Assembly: GCA_902521645.1 (NCBI GenBank)
Contig: CABYSN010000007.1
Location: forward strand, 1 to 40,104
Source: Planctomycetota bacterium
GTDB lineage: Bacteria; Planctomycetota; Phycisphaerae; Phycisphaerales; SM1A02
Direction of reading: 5' to 3'
Length of the DNA stretch: 40,104 bases
Shown: positions 26,385 to 34,235 of the stretch, piece by piece
How positions within the stretch are numbered: position 1 is the stretch's first letter
Layout of the letters: every line of letters begins with the position of its first letter
The notes under the pieces: model-generated
Databases searched by the model: none
What the model was told of the DNA's origin: nothing
The model's input: only the letters and a program-made list of their open reading frames with translations
Position numbers and translations under genes: made by a program

Positions 26385-28103
26385 CTAGTCGTCGAGAATG
26401 GTCTCACGGACGACTTCATCGATCGTGGTCTGGCCTTCGTAGAGCGCCATCAATCCGCTTTCTCGAAGCGTGCGCATGCCATGCGATCTGGCTTCGGCCC
26501 GAACCAGAGCGGTCGAGGCCTGGCCCGCCACCAGTTCACGAATCTCGTCGTTCATCTGCATGATCTCGAACAGCGCCATTCGCCCCTTGTAACCGCCGTG
26601 ACATGCATCGCAACCACGGCCGCGATAGAGGGTGCGACCTTCGATGTCCTCGGGCTTGAGCTGAAGCTCCATGAGCTGTTCGAGAGATGGCGTGAACTCC
26701 TCCTTGCATTTGGCGCAGACCTTGCGGACGAGGCGCTGGGCGACGATCGCTTCCACGGTCGCGGTCAGCAGGAAGCTTTCCACGCCGAGGTCGGTGAGTC
26801 GCAGCATGGTGCTCGGTGCGTCGTTGGTATGCAATGTCGCGAACACCAGGTGACCGGTGAGCGACGCCTGGATGGCGATCTGCGCGGTTTCAAGGTCTCG
26901 AATCTCACCGACGAGGATCACATCCGGGTCCTGACGCAGGAAGGAACGCAGCAGCGCCGCGAATGTCAGGTTCTGCTCGGTGTTGACCTGACACTGGATC
27001 AGACCGTCGATGTCGTATTCGACCGGGTTTTCAGCGGTGAGGATCTTGGTTTCGGCGTCGTTCAAAGCGGTGAGCGCGGCGTAGAGGGTGGTGGTCTTGC
27101 CGGAACCGGTGGGACCGGTGACGACCACGATCCCGTTCGGGCGTCGAATGATCGAATCGACCTGCTGGAAGTCGTCGTCGCGAAGGCCGATGTTCTCGAG
27201 CTCGAGGCTGACGACGTCACGGTCGAGAATTCTCAGCACGCCGGATTCACCGAACATGGTGGGCAGGATCGAGACACGCAGGTCACGCCCCATCATCGCG
27301 ATGCGACCGTCCTGAGGCAGTCGCCGTTCAGCGATGTCGAGGTCGGCCATCACCTTGATTCGGCTGATGATCGCCATGGCGAGATGCTTGCGCACCGGAG
27401 CCATTTCATACAACACGCCGTCGATGCGCTGACGAATGCGAAGCTGATCTTCGAACGGCTCGAAATGGATGTCCGATGCCTGTTCCTGAATGCCGATTCG
27501 AAGAACGAGGTCGAGAAGTTCGATGATCTGGTTGTCGCCGGCCGCCTGCTCGATGACTCCGAGATCGATGGACTCGCCGCGGCTGGAGAGGGTGTCCAGT
27601 GCATCGGAATCCCCGGCCCGAGCCAGAACCTCACCGAGATCCGTCGCACCTGAGAAGTGTTCCTTGATCAACGCATCGACCTGCGCAGGATCCGCGACCA
27701 CGGCCTGAACCTTGAAGTCCATCAACTGCGAAAGGTCGTCGATCGCCCGGAAGTTGTCGGGGGACTTCATGGCGATGAGAATTCGCCGAGAGCCTTCGTC
27801 GTATTTCAGCGGCACGACGGAATACGCACGTGCCGTTTCCGGTGGAATCGCGGCAAGCGCCTCGGGGTCGATGGTCCGACCTTCGAGGTTCACCATCTGG
27901 AACCCTCGCTGGAGGGAGAGCGCCTCGGTGATCTGAACGTCGGTGCAGTGCCCGAGTTCGATCAGCAATGCACCCAGCTGTTCCTTGCGCTCCTTCTGGA
28001 GATGCAGTGCTTCGTAAACCTGCTCACGGGTGCAGCGTCCCATGCGACGGAGAATCCGCCCGAGACGTTCGCCCTTGAGTACTTTTGGATCGATCTTTGC
28101 CAT
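26385..28103 (-). CDS. gspE: Type II secretion/pilus assembly ATPase GspE/PilB (copy 1)
   Basis: This 572-residue hexameric motor ATPase would power pseudopilus assembly from the cytoplasmic face. The N-terminal GspE-N domain (about 10-150) begins with LGRILRRMGRCT and repeats the LG.LLIELG pattern. The core has ASDIHFEP (the Asp/His-box lead), Walker A GPTGSGKTT (about 330-338), Walker B DVILVGEIRD, and the His box HLVFATLHTNDAP. A C4 zinc motif (CAKC near 462, CDAC near 497) is intact. The Asp box reads AENPVEY rather than the commoner AEDPVEY. It heads the E-F-G-G'-H-I-J-K run. A weak AGGA precedes the ATG, and a 370-base structured leader lies upstream. Confidence 0.95.
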   Translation of the reverse strand: MAKIDPKVLKGERLGRILRRMGRCTREQVYEALHLQKERKEQLGALLIELGHCTDVQITEALSLQRGFQMVNLEGRTIDPEALAAIPPETARAYSVVPLKYDEGSRRILIAMKSPDNFRAIDDLSQLMDFKVQAVVADPAQVDALIKEHFSGATDLGEVLARAGDSDALDTLSSRGESIDLGVIEQAAGDNQIIELLDLVLRIGIQEQASDIHFEPFEDQLRIRQRIDGVLYEMAPVRKHLAMAIISRIKVMADLDIAERRLPQDGRIAMMGRDLRVSILPTMFGESGVLRILDRDVVSLELENIGLRDDDFQQVDSIIRRPNGIVVVTGPTGSGKTTTLYAALTALNDAETKILTAENPVEYDIDGLIQCQVNTEQNLTFAALLRSFLRQDPDVILVGEIRDLETAQIAIQASLTGHLVFATLHTNDAPSTMLRLTDLGVESFLLTATVEAIVAQRLVRKVCAKCKEEFTPSLEQLMELQLKPEDIEGRTLYRGRGCDACHGGYKGRMALFEIMQMNDEIRELVAGQASTALVRAEARSHGMRTLRESGLMALYEGQTTIDEVVRETILDD

Positions 28104-28286
28104 CGTCTCACATCGTCCTGGCCACAGCCGTACGTGCCCTCGAGGTTGAAGACCTTCTCGGTGCGAAGGTCCGTGACGGTGGATGAGACTCGGACCAGTC
28201 CGAGACGCCTCCAGAAAGACCGCCTAGTTCAGCCACAATGATCGGCGGATGAGAAGCGTCCTGCAAGGCTCTCAAGGCTGAATTTG

Positions 28287-28304
28287 ATTGTGACATCTGG
28301 ATTT
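28287..28304 (-). repeat. 18-base direct repeat, copy 1
   Basis: The minus strand reads AAATCCAGATGTCACAAT. It matches copy 2 (28415-28432) at 16 of 18 positions in the same orientation, 128 bases away. It lies within the presumed gspE leader. Confidence 0.5.
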
Positions 28305-28414
28305 TATCACTCCTATACAGGTTCATACGCAGAAGACCTCGGCGCTTCCTCAGACAATTTTCCAATTGCTGAAAATGGAATCGGTCCTGAGCGACTTCAA
28401 AGGGCTTTTTATAA

Positions 28415-28432
28415 ATTGTGACACATGGATTT
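28415..28432 (-). repeat. 18-base direct repeat, copy 2, abutting a -10-like TATAAA
   Basis: The minus strand reads AAATCCATGTGTCACAAT, one base upstream of TATAAA (28413-28408). The TGTGTCACA part is a near-palindrome. The location is that of a regulator site overlapping a promoter, paired with copy 1. Confidence 0.5.
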
Positions 28433-28480
28433 AAGTGCATATGAGCCGGGCTCGAATCCAACGGAGAAAGCTCAAGGCAG

Positions 28481-28508
28481 AAAAAAACCGGCACCTTCGT
28501 ACCGGTTT
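28481..28508 (-). terminator. Intrinsic terminator after pilT
   Basis: On the minus strand AAACCGGTAC pairs with GTGCCGGTTT (one G-U pair) around a GAAG loop and is followed by an unbroken T run that extends the 3' arm to seven T residues. It lies 31 bases after the pilT stop and separates the ATPase2-pilT unit from the gspE operon. Confidence 0.85.
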
Positions 28509-28539
28509 GAAATCATGACATGGAGGGCGTGAGGCGTGC

Positions 28540-29655
28540 TCAATCCCCTGCCGATTCCTCGTCCAATTCGGCTCGTCCCACGGACCCGCCGAGCTTGTGC
28601 ACCTTGGCGGTCAGGCCGCTTGGGTCTCGACACTTGTCGATCATCTCCTCGGCGGAAATCATGCCGCGCGAGAAAAGCGTCCACAGATGGTCGTCAAGCA
28701 ACTGCATGCCGAACTTCTTCCCGGTCTGAATCGCGGAGTCGATACGGAAGGTCTTGGCTTCACGAATCAGGTTCGCGATCGCAGGCGTCACGACGAGGAA
28801 TTCGTAACAGGCGACTCGCCCGGGCTTGTCGGTGCGGGCCAGGAGAACCTGACTCAGCACGGCGATGAGACTGGTCGAGAGCTGGACCCTGATCTGTTCC
28901 TGCTGATCGACGGGAAAGGCGTCGATGACTCGGTTGATGGTGCCCGCGGCACCGGTGGTATGCAGGGTGGCAAACACAAGGTGACCGGTTTCCGCGGCTC
29001 GAATGGCGGCTTCGATGGTCTCGAGGTCTCGCATTTCACCGACCAGGATCACGTCGGGGTCGGCGCGCAACGCACGTCTCAGCGCTTCCGAGAAGCTGTC
29101 CACGTCGATGCCGAGCTCACGCTGGTTGATGATCGACTTCTTGTGACTGTGGTAGTACTCGATCGGATCCTCGACCGTGATGATGTGGTGGTCGTGGTTC
29201 ATGTTGATGTGATCGATCATGGTGGCCAGGGACGTCGTCTTTCCCGAGCCGGTGGGACCGGTGACGATGAAGAGACCTCGAGGCCGCCGGATCAGTTCAC
29301 GACAGATCTCTGGAAGCCCGATCTCGTCGAACGTCAGCAGCTTGTTCGGAATCAGGCGCAGCACCATCACCGTGTCACCGCGCTGCTTGAAGACCGCGAC
29401 ACGAAAACGTGCCTTTTCACCGAACGCGAAACCGAAGTCGGTCGAACCGGACTCCTGAAGTTCCTGCTGGTTCTTCTCGGGCGTGACGGCCTTCATCAGA
29501 ACGGTCATGTCGTCGTTGTCGAGCACCTTGGTCTTGAGCTCTTGAAGCCGTCCGTTCAGACGAAGGGTCGGCTTTCGGCCGGTCGTCAGGTGGAGGTCGG
29601 AGGCGTCCTCTCGGACGACTGTCTCCAGAAGTCGGTCGATCTGCATTGTGGACAT
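28540..29655 (-). CDS. pilT: Twitching-motility retraction ATPase PilT
   Basis: This 371-residue ATPase normally depolymerises type IV pili. The N-terminal PAS-like region carries ASDLHLTTGRKP, Walker A GPTGSGKTT is near 133-141, the Asp box is ITVEDPIEYYH, and Walker B is PDVILVGEMRD. The PilT-specific AIRAAETGHLVFATLHT is present near 213, together with the C-terminal INRVIDAFP. The AIRAAETGH box distinguishes it from GspE/PilB, as do the lack of the zinc motif and the shorter length. The C-terminal 30 residues are less conserved. The gene follows the second GspE/PilB by 88 bases with only a weak hairpin (29702-29720) between, so they may form one transcript. A PilT here suggests that a retractable pilus is built as well as, or instead of, a classical secretion pseudopilus. 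Confidence 0.95.
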   Translation of the reverse strand: MSTMQIDRLLETVVREDASDLHLTTGRKPTLRLNGRLQELKTKVLDNDDMTVLMKAVTPEKNQQELQESGSTDFGFAFGEKARFRVAVFKQRGDTVMVLRLIPNKLLTFDEIGLPEICRELIRRPRGLFIVTGPTGSGKTTSLATMIDHINMNHDHHIITVEDPIEYYHSHKKSIINQRELGIDVDSFSEALRRALRADPDVILVGEMRDLETIEAAIRAAETGHLVFATLHTTGAAGTINRVIDAFPVDQQEQIRVQLSTSLIAVLSQVLLARTDKPGRVACYEFLVVTPAIANLIREAKTFRIDSAIQTGKKFGMQLLDDHLWTLFSRGMISAEEMIDKCRDPSGLTAKVHKLGGSVGRAELDEESAGD

Positions 29656-29743
29656 CGTTCAGGCCGCTCTTTTCTTGACTTGGACTCGATGGGGTCAGCT
29701 TCGGTCGTTACGAAAGACCGAGATACACGTGGGGCTCATGGAT

Positions 29744-31558
29744 TCAGATTTCGTTGGGATTGAATCCCTCGATCTGCGCGAACTTCGCGATCTCCTCGGG
29801 CGTGGTGTCGCCGCGGAGAATCTTCACTTTACCATCACCAAGAAGACTTCTCATGCCTCCTCGAATGGCCGCTTCGCGGATCTTGGAGATCTGCGCGCGC
29901 TCGAAGGCCAGTTCACGGACCTCCGCATTCATCCGCATGAGCTCGAAGATGGCTTTTCGTCCTCGGTAGCCGGTGCCTGCACAGTTGGGGCAACCGACCG
30001 CCTTGCGAATGTTGCCCGCCTCGACCTCGTCAGGACTGATGTTCACCAGCTTGAGGAAACGAGGATCGGGGTTTTCATCGACCTGGGCGCACTTCGGACA
30101 GAGGATTCGAATCAGCCTCTGAGCCATGATCGCCTGGATCGAACTCGCCACCAGGAACGGTTTCACACCGATGTCGATGAGTCGCGTGATGGCGGAAGGC
30201 GCGTCGTTGGTATGCAACGTCGAGAAGACCAGGTGACCGGTGAGGGATGCCTGGATCGCGATGTCGGCGACCTCACGGTCTCGAATCTCACCGACCAGAA
30301 TGACGTTGGGCGCCTGACGCAGCATGGCACGGAGAATCGCCGTGAAGCTCAGACCGATCGACTCGCGGACCTGGACCTGGTTGATGCCGCTGAAGTTGTA
30401 TTCCACGGGATCTTCGGCGGTGATGATCTTGCGATTGGGCGTGTTCAGCGTGTCGAGCGCGGAATACAGCGTGGTCGTCTTGCCGGAACCGGTGGGCCCG
30501 GTCACGAGGAAGATGCCGTTGGGACGCTTGATGATTCGTTCGAAGATCTGGAGGTTGTCCGGCTCGAAACCGATGTTCGCCAGACCGATCCGGACCGAAT
30601 CGGGACGAAGCACTCGAAGCACGACGCTTTCACCGTGGTAGGCCGGACAGAAACTGACACGGAAGTCGATGTCCACGGGCTCGCCACCGGACTCCTCGGC
30701 GATCGCCATCTTGATGCGACCATCCTGGGGAATTCGGCGTTCCGCCACGTTCACACCCGCCATCAGCTTCAAACGAGCGAGCAACGAAGGCTGGAGACTC
30801 TTGGCGATGTCGTGGCGTTCATGGCAGATGCCGTCGATTCGATAACGAAGACGCACACGGTCGACCATGGGTTCGAAATGGATGTCGCTGGAACGACCGC
30901 GGACGGCCTCCTTGATGATCTTGTTCGCGAGTGCGACGATCTTGGAATCGCCGTCCACGGCGACGTCGACGGAGGCGTCGATGGAGTCGACCGACTGCTC
31001 CCGGTCGACCGAACGGTCATCCGATTTGTCGATCGTGCTGTCGTCCCCGCTGATCTCACGCTTCATACCGCCGCCGAGATCGTCGATGTAGGCCTTGATC
31101 TGCCCGCGGGAACCGATGACCAGATCGATGTCCTTGCCGAGACGGAAACTCAAGGTGTCGATCAGGCCGAGATCGGAAGGGTCATGCGCGACGAGGGTGA
31201 TGCGACCGTTGGACTCCTCGAGAGGGAGCACCAGATGTTTCCGAATGATGTCGCCATCGATGAGCTCGACGTCGATGCGTCCGAGACCTGCCGCCGTGGA
31301 GAGATCGATGAAATCGATGTCGAACTGGGTGGCGATCGACTGAGCGATCTGCTCTTCCGTCGCGACGCCCTCCTCGATCAGGACCTCACCCAGCTTCTTG
31401 CCGGTGGCGGAGGCGGTTTCGCTGGCACTGTCGACCTGGGCCTCATCGGCGATTCCAGTTTCGATCAGTATCTCACCAAGCTTCTTGCGTGCCTTCAGAA
31501 CCAAAACAGTCTCCGTCGCGGACCTCCTCGAAAAGGCTCGCATCATGAATGGGGACAT
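29744..31558 (-). CDS. Type IV pilus/type II secretion assembly ATPase GspE/PilB (copy 2)
   Basis: The protein is 604 residues if it starts at the ATG at 31558; ATGs at 31546 and 31543 are alternatives, and none has a strong ribosome-binding site. A perfect AGGAGG lies inside the beginning of the gene with no suitable start after it. Two LGE.LIE.G repeats open the GspE-N domain (about 28-90). The core has SSDIHFEP, Walker A GPTGSGKTT (about 353-361), Asp box AEDPVEYN, Walker B NVILVGEIRD, His box STLHTNDAP and a C4 zinc motif (CPKC near 486, CPNC near 521). An Asp/Ser-rich insertion (SVDREQSVDSIDAS) lies before the core. It is a paralogue of gspE copy 1 and is paired with pilT, so it may be the pilus-extension motor while copy 1 serves the pseudopilins. 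Confidence 0.92.
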   Translation of the reverse strand: MSPFMMRAFSRRSATETVLVLKARKKLGEILIETGIADEAQVDSASETASATGKKLGEVLIEEGVATEEQIAQSIATQFDIDFIDLSTAAGLGRIDVELIDGDIIRKHLVLPLEESNGRITLVAHDPSDLGLIDTLSFRLGKDIDLVIGSRGQIKAYIDDLGGGMKREISGDDSTIDKSDDRSVDREQSVDSIDASVDVAVDGDSKIVALANKIIKEAVRGRSSDIHFEPMVDRVRLRYRIDGICHERHDIAKSLQPSLLARLKLMAGVNVAERRIPQDGRIKMAIAEESGGEPVDIDFRVSFCPAYHGESVVLRVLRPDSVRIGLANIGFEPDNLQIFERIIKRPNGIFLVTGPTGSGKTTTLYSALDTLNTPNRKIITAEDPVEYNFSGINQVQVRESIGLSFTAILRAMLRQAPNVILVGEIRDREVADIAIQASLTGHLVFSTLHTNDAPSAITRLIDIGVKPFLVASSIQAIMAQRLIRILCPKCAQVDENPDPRFLKLVNISPDEVEAGNIRKAVGCPNCAGTGYRGRKAIFELMRMNAEVRELAFERAQISKIREAAIRGGMRSLLGDGKVKILRGDTTPEEIAKFAQIEGFNPNEI

Positions 31559-31582
31559 CGGCGAGATGTCCCCGAGCTTCGT

Positions 31583-31611
31583 AGTATGGTCGGCAGTGCA
31601 CCCTGAGGCAA
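31583..31611 (-). promoter_or_regulatory. Candidate sigma-70-like promoter for the ATPase2-pilT unit
   Basis: On the minus strand TTGCCT (31611-31606) and CATACT (31588-31583) are separated by 17 bases, each matching four of six consensus positions. Transcription would start about 20 bases before the ATG at 31558. The divergent coaB start lies 24 bases beyond the -35. Confidence 0.4.
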
Positions 31612-31637
31612 CCACTCCCCATGAATGGAGTCCGATG

Positions 31638-32357
31638 ATGGGCAGAAACCCTTCCGAATCCAATGAGCGACAACCCACCCTCCACACGACGCCTCCGAGG
31701 GTCCTGATCACGGCCGGACCGACGCACGAGCCTCTGGATGCGGTTCGTTTTCTCGCAAATCGCTCTTCAGGACGGCTTGGGATCGCTCTGGCGGAGGCTT
31801 CAGCCAGCCGAGGCTGGCTGACCACGCTCCTCCTGGGGCCGACGGACCGAACTCCGAGGGACCATCCGACGCTGACCGTCAAACGGTTCCAGTCGACTGC
31901 CGATCTCCAGACACTTCTCGGACGTTGCTGGATCGACCATGACATTCTTCTGATGGCTGCCGCGGTGGCCGATTTCAGACCCGGTCACCCGCTGCAAGAC
32001 GACAAGATCAACCGCTCTTCCGAAGGCCTCACCCTCGAGTTGGAACCGACTCCTGATCTGCTGGCGGAGCTTTCCGCCTCGAACCCGGAGCATGGTCTCC
32101 GTATCGGATGGGCGCTGGAGCCCCACAAGACGCTTCACGAATCCGGCAGACGAAAATTGCAGGCCAAAGGCGTCCATGCACTCGTGGCGAATCCTCTTGA
32201 GACCATCTCGGATGAGGACATAGAGGCCGTTCTCCTTCTGGACGACGGCACCGACCGAACACCTCCCGAAGGCCGCTTGTTGAAAACAGCCTTTGCCGAT
32301 TGGCTGCTGGACAGGGCGCAGGAGCTTCGGGACCGAAGGCCTGACGACACGCCATAA
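31638..32357 (+). CDS. coaB: Phosphopantothenate-cysteine ligase (CoaB) domain protein, stand-alone
   Basis: This 239-residue protein corresponds to the C-terminal half of bacterial CoaBC. CoaB joins cysteine to 4'-phosphopantothenate in coenzyme A synthesis. The start at 31638 has GGAG seven bases upstream; the adjacent ATG at 31635 is closer to it. ITAGPTHEPLDAVRFLANRSSGRLG matches the nucleotide-binding T.GPT.E..D.VR...N.SSG block (split here: ITAGPTHEPLDAVR, then FLANRSSGRLG). AAAVADFRP and DKINR are the usual later motifs, and TPDLLAEL also fits. No CoaC flavoprotein half (PASANT, G..M) is present here, so phosphopantothenoylcysteine decarboxylase must be encoded elsewhere. It diverges from ATPase copy 2 and precedes gnd by 74 bases. 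Confidence 0.88.
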   Translation: MGRNPSESNERQPTLHTTPPRVLITAGPTHEPLDAVRFLANRSSGRLGIALAEASASRGWLTTLLLGPTDRTPRDHPTLTVKRFQSTADLQTLLGRCWIDHDILLMAAAVADFRPGHPLQDDKINRSSEGLTLELEPTPDLLAELSASNPEHGLRIGWALEPHKTLHESGRRKLQAKGVHALVANPLETISDEDIEAVLLLDDGTDRTPPEGRLLKTAFADWLLDRAQELRDRRPDDTP

Positions 32358-32431
32358 GCCTCGGTGCAATGCGTTATAGTCCGGTCTGCGTCGACCAAAC
32401 CCTCAATGAATCAGGATATGGGATCAAGAAC

Positions 32432-33469
32432 ATGCAGCTTGGAATGATCGGACTCGGACGAATGGGTGCCAACATGGTTCGTCGACTCATGAAGGATGGG
32501 CACGAATGCGTGGTCTTCGACGTGAACCCGGATGTGGTCAAGGAACTCGAGGGCGAAGGCGCGGTCGGTTCGACCTCCTACGAGGATTTCTGTGCCAAGC
32601 TCAAGGGCCCTCGCAACGTCTGGATGATGGTTCCAGCGGCACTGGTCGACAGAGTCATCGATGAGGTGGTCCCCCACATGGGCGCGGACGACACGCTGAT
32701 CGATGGCGGAAACTCCTACTACAAGGACGACCTCAGGCGATCCAAGGACCTTCAGGAGAAAGGGATCCACTATCTGGACGTCGGGGTCTCCGGTGGCGTC
32801 TGGGGCCTGGAACGAGGCTACTGCCACATGATCGGTGGTGATGATGCAGCGGTCGCACGAATGACTCCGATCTTCGTCTCGCTGGCACCGGGCGTCGATG
32901 CCGCCCCTCGAACACCGAACTACGAGAAGAATGCACAAGGCGCGGGCAAGACCTCTGAAATGGGCTACCTCCACTGCGGCCCCAGTGGTGCCGGACATTT
33001 CGTCAAGATGGTTCACAATGGCATCGAATACGGTGTGATGGCCGCCTACGCGGAGGGCCTGAACATCCTCAAGCACGCGAATGCAGGGCTCAAGAAGCGC
33101 GATGAAGACGCTGAAACGACGCCGCTGCGCAACCCCGAGGAATACATGTACGAGATCGACTGTGGAGCGGTCGCCGAGATGTGGCGACGCGGCAGCGTGA
33201 TCGGATCCTGGCTGCTCGACCTCACCGCGAGCGCGCTCGCCGAAGACGGCGAACTCACGAAGTTCCAGGGGCGCGTGAGTGATTCCGGTGAGGGACGATG
33301 GACCAACCTTGCCGCGATCGACATCGGCGTCCCCGCCCATGTCCTCAGCGCCGCGCTCTTCGAACGCTTCGAATCACGTGGACAGTCGGACTATGCGGAC
33401 AAGATTCTCAGTGCCATGCGATATGAATTCGGTGGACACCTCGAAAAGACCGACGGCGCACACACGTGA
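32432..33469 (+). CDS. gnd: 6-phosphogluconate dehydrogenase, decarboxylating (short type)
   Basis: The 345-residue enzyme oxidatively decarboxylates 6-phosphogluconate to ribulose 5-phosphate in the pentose phosphate pathway. The start MQLGMIGLGRMGANM was chosen because it begins the Rossmann fold directly; GGGA lies nine bases before it. DGGNSYYKDD and YLDVGVSGG are the substrate-binding blocks, and CGPSGAGHFVKMVHNGIEYG carries the catalytic Lys and Asn. The length is nearer to the short, often NAD-preferring GndA/YqeC type than to the 470-residue NADP enzyme. The cofactor loop after the second strand reads VFDVNPD, where an Asp favours NAD, which is inference. A TATAGT (32375-32380) upstream could be a -10 element, but no -35 fits. 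Confidence 0.93.
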   Translation: MQLGMIGLGRMGANMVRRLMKDGHECVVFDVNPDVVKELEGEGAVGSTSYEDFCAKLKGPRNVWMMVPAALVDRVIDEVVPHMGADDTLIDGGNSYYKDDLRRSKDLQEKGIHYLDVGVSGGVWGLERGYCHMIGGDDAAVARMTPIFVSLAPGVDAAPRTPNYEKNAQGAGKTSEMGYLHCGPSGAGHFVKMVHNGIEYGVMAAYAEGLNILKHANAGLKKRDEDAETTPLRNPEEYMYEIDCGAVAEMWRRGSVIGSWLLDLTASALAEDGELTKFQGRVSDSGEGRWTNLAAIDIGVPAHVLSAALFERFESRGQSDYADKILSAMRYEFGGHLEKTDGAHT

Positions 33470-33502
33470 TCTAGATCGGTCGGTCACTGGAATCCCGCAC
33501 AC

Positions 33503-33586
33503 GGACCTGTGGCGGAACTGGCAGACGCAGCGGACTTAAAATCCGCGGTCCTTCGGGACATGTGGGTTCGAGTCCCACCGGGTCCA
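33503..33586 (+). tRNA. tRNA-Leu (anticodon UAA)
   Basis: The cloverleaf is complete. The acceptor stem is GGACCTG/CGGGTCC with one G-U pair, and the D arm contains GGCGGAACTGGCAGACGC. The anticodon stem GCGGA/TCCGC encloses the loop CTTAAAA, with anticodon TAA at 33537-33539. A long class II variable arm (GTCCTTCGGGAC) and a T arm, GTGGG-TTCGAGT-CCCAC, follow. The discriminator is A at 33586, and CCA is not encoded. It reads UUA/UUG codons. Confidence 0.97.
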
Positions 33587-33595
33587 TTTCAGACT

Positions 33596-34111
33596 TCATC
33601 CCTCCGGGGGCGTTGACGGGGGATCCGAGGAGACCTCGAGCACTTCGAGCGGGCACGCCACCGATCGCCAGTCTGACGTCGCCATGATGATCGACTCGGT
33701 CATCGAGCCCGCATTGAAAGCGATTCGCTCCTGCTCGAGGACCGACGCATCGACGAGCAGATCGAGCTCCAACAGGGGCCGCCCGAAGGGTGGCACGCTG
33801 CCGGGAACGAGCCCGGTCAGTTCCTGAAGTTCCTCGCGAGAGACGAAGCGGAGGGACCTGGCCTTCAGGGCCTTTTTCAGACGCTTGGACTCAAGACGCC
33901 GGGCGGCGCTGATGACCAGCAGAAGAAACCGCCCATCCGCCTTCATGACCAGAGCCTTGCCTCCGACCTCCAGCGGCTCACCACGAACACGCGCGCTGTC
34001 TTCGGAGGTCGGCGTCGATTCATGGACCAGATGGCGATAGGTCACGCCCACCCCGTCGAGCATGCCACGCAGGCGGGAAGTCACTGTTTCCGATGGCTGG
34101 GGCGGCGTCAA
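33596..34111 (-). CDS. ybaK: YbaK/EbsC-type aminoacyl-tRNA deacylase
   Basis: This 171-residue protein belongs to the YbaK/ProX/INS superfamily, which hydrolyses mischarged tRNAs such as Cys-tRNA(Pro) or Ala-tRNA(Pro). Support comes from GGKALVMKADGRFLLLV with the conserved Lys of the active site, the following SREELQELTGLVPGSVPPFG with the GxxPPFG loop, and a C-terminal FNAGSMTESIIM segment. The reading frame begins at TTG (34111), with GAGGAA eight bases upstream; the first in-frame ATG (residue 17) has no such site. It ends ten bases after the tRNA-Leu gene on the opposite strand. Which tRNA it edits cannot be told from sequence. Confidence 0.85.
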   Translation of the reverse strand: MTPPQPSETVTSRLRGMLDGVGVTYRHLVHESTPTSEDSARVRGEPLEVGGKALVMKADGRFLLLVISAARRLESKRLKKALKARSLRFVSREELQELTGLVPGSVPPFGRPLLELDLLVDASVLEQERIAFNAGSMTESIIMATSDWRSVACPLEVLEVSSDPPSTPPEG

Positions 34112-34235
34112 AGTATTGTTCCTCGGTGAGAAAAGGCGGGTTTCACCCCTGGGGGAGCAGGCCGTGGCAGGCTCCTCGGCGCCGTTATTTCGACGACAAT
34201 TCGGAATGAGATTTCATCTTCTGATCGATCGGGGC

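Larger units (their letters stand above)
28104..28480 (-). other. AT-rich structured leader upstream of gspE
   Basis: No convincing gene lies here. On the minus strand a TATAAA (28413-28408) follows directly after one copy of an 18-base repeat and could be the -10 region of the gspE operon, giving a leader of about 300 bases. The leader contains a second repeat copy and two clean hairpins: CTCGGA/TCCGAG with a 4-base loop (28189-28204) and GACCTTC/GAAGGTC with a 7-base loop (28151-28171). A weaker CCGCC/GGCGG pair lies at 28220-28248. I could not match it to a known riboswitch. Confidence 0.4.

Noticed and set aside
28108-28494. A 128-codon minus-strand frame just upstream of gspE, or its shorter internal start (62 residues)
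   Set aside because: It begins inside the pilT terminator, crosses the repeats and hairpins, and has codon usage unlike the neighbouring genes. It was kept as leader sequence, though a short leader peptide cannot be ruled out.
29702-29720. Hairpin CGGTC...GACCG between ATPase copy 2 and pilT as a terminator
   Set aside because: The stem is short and no T tract follows; more likely the two genes are co-transcribed.
31559-31945. N-terminal extension of ATPase copy 2
   Set aside because: It would overlap coaB on the other strand and the promoter candidate, and the added 129 residues are Arg/Ser-rich shadow sequence.
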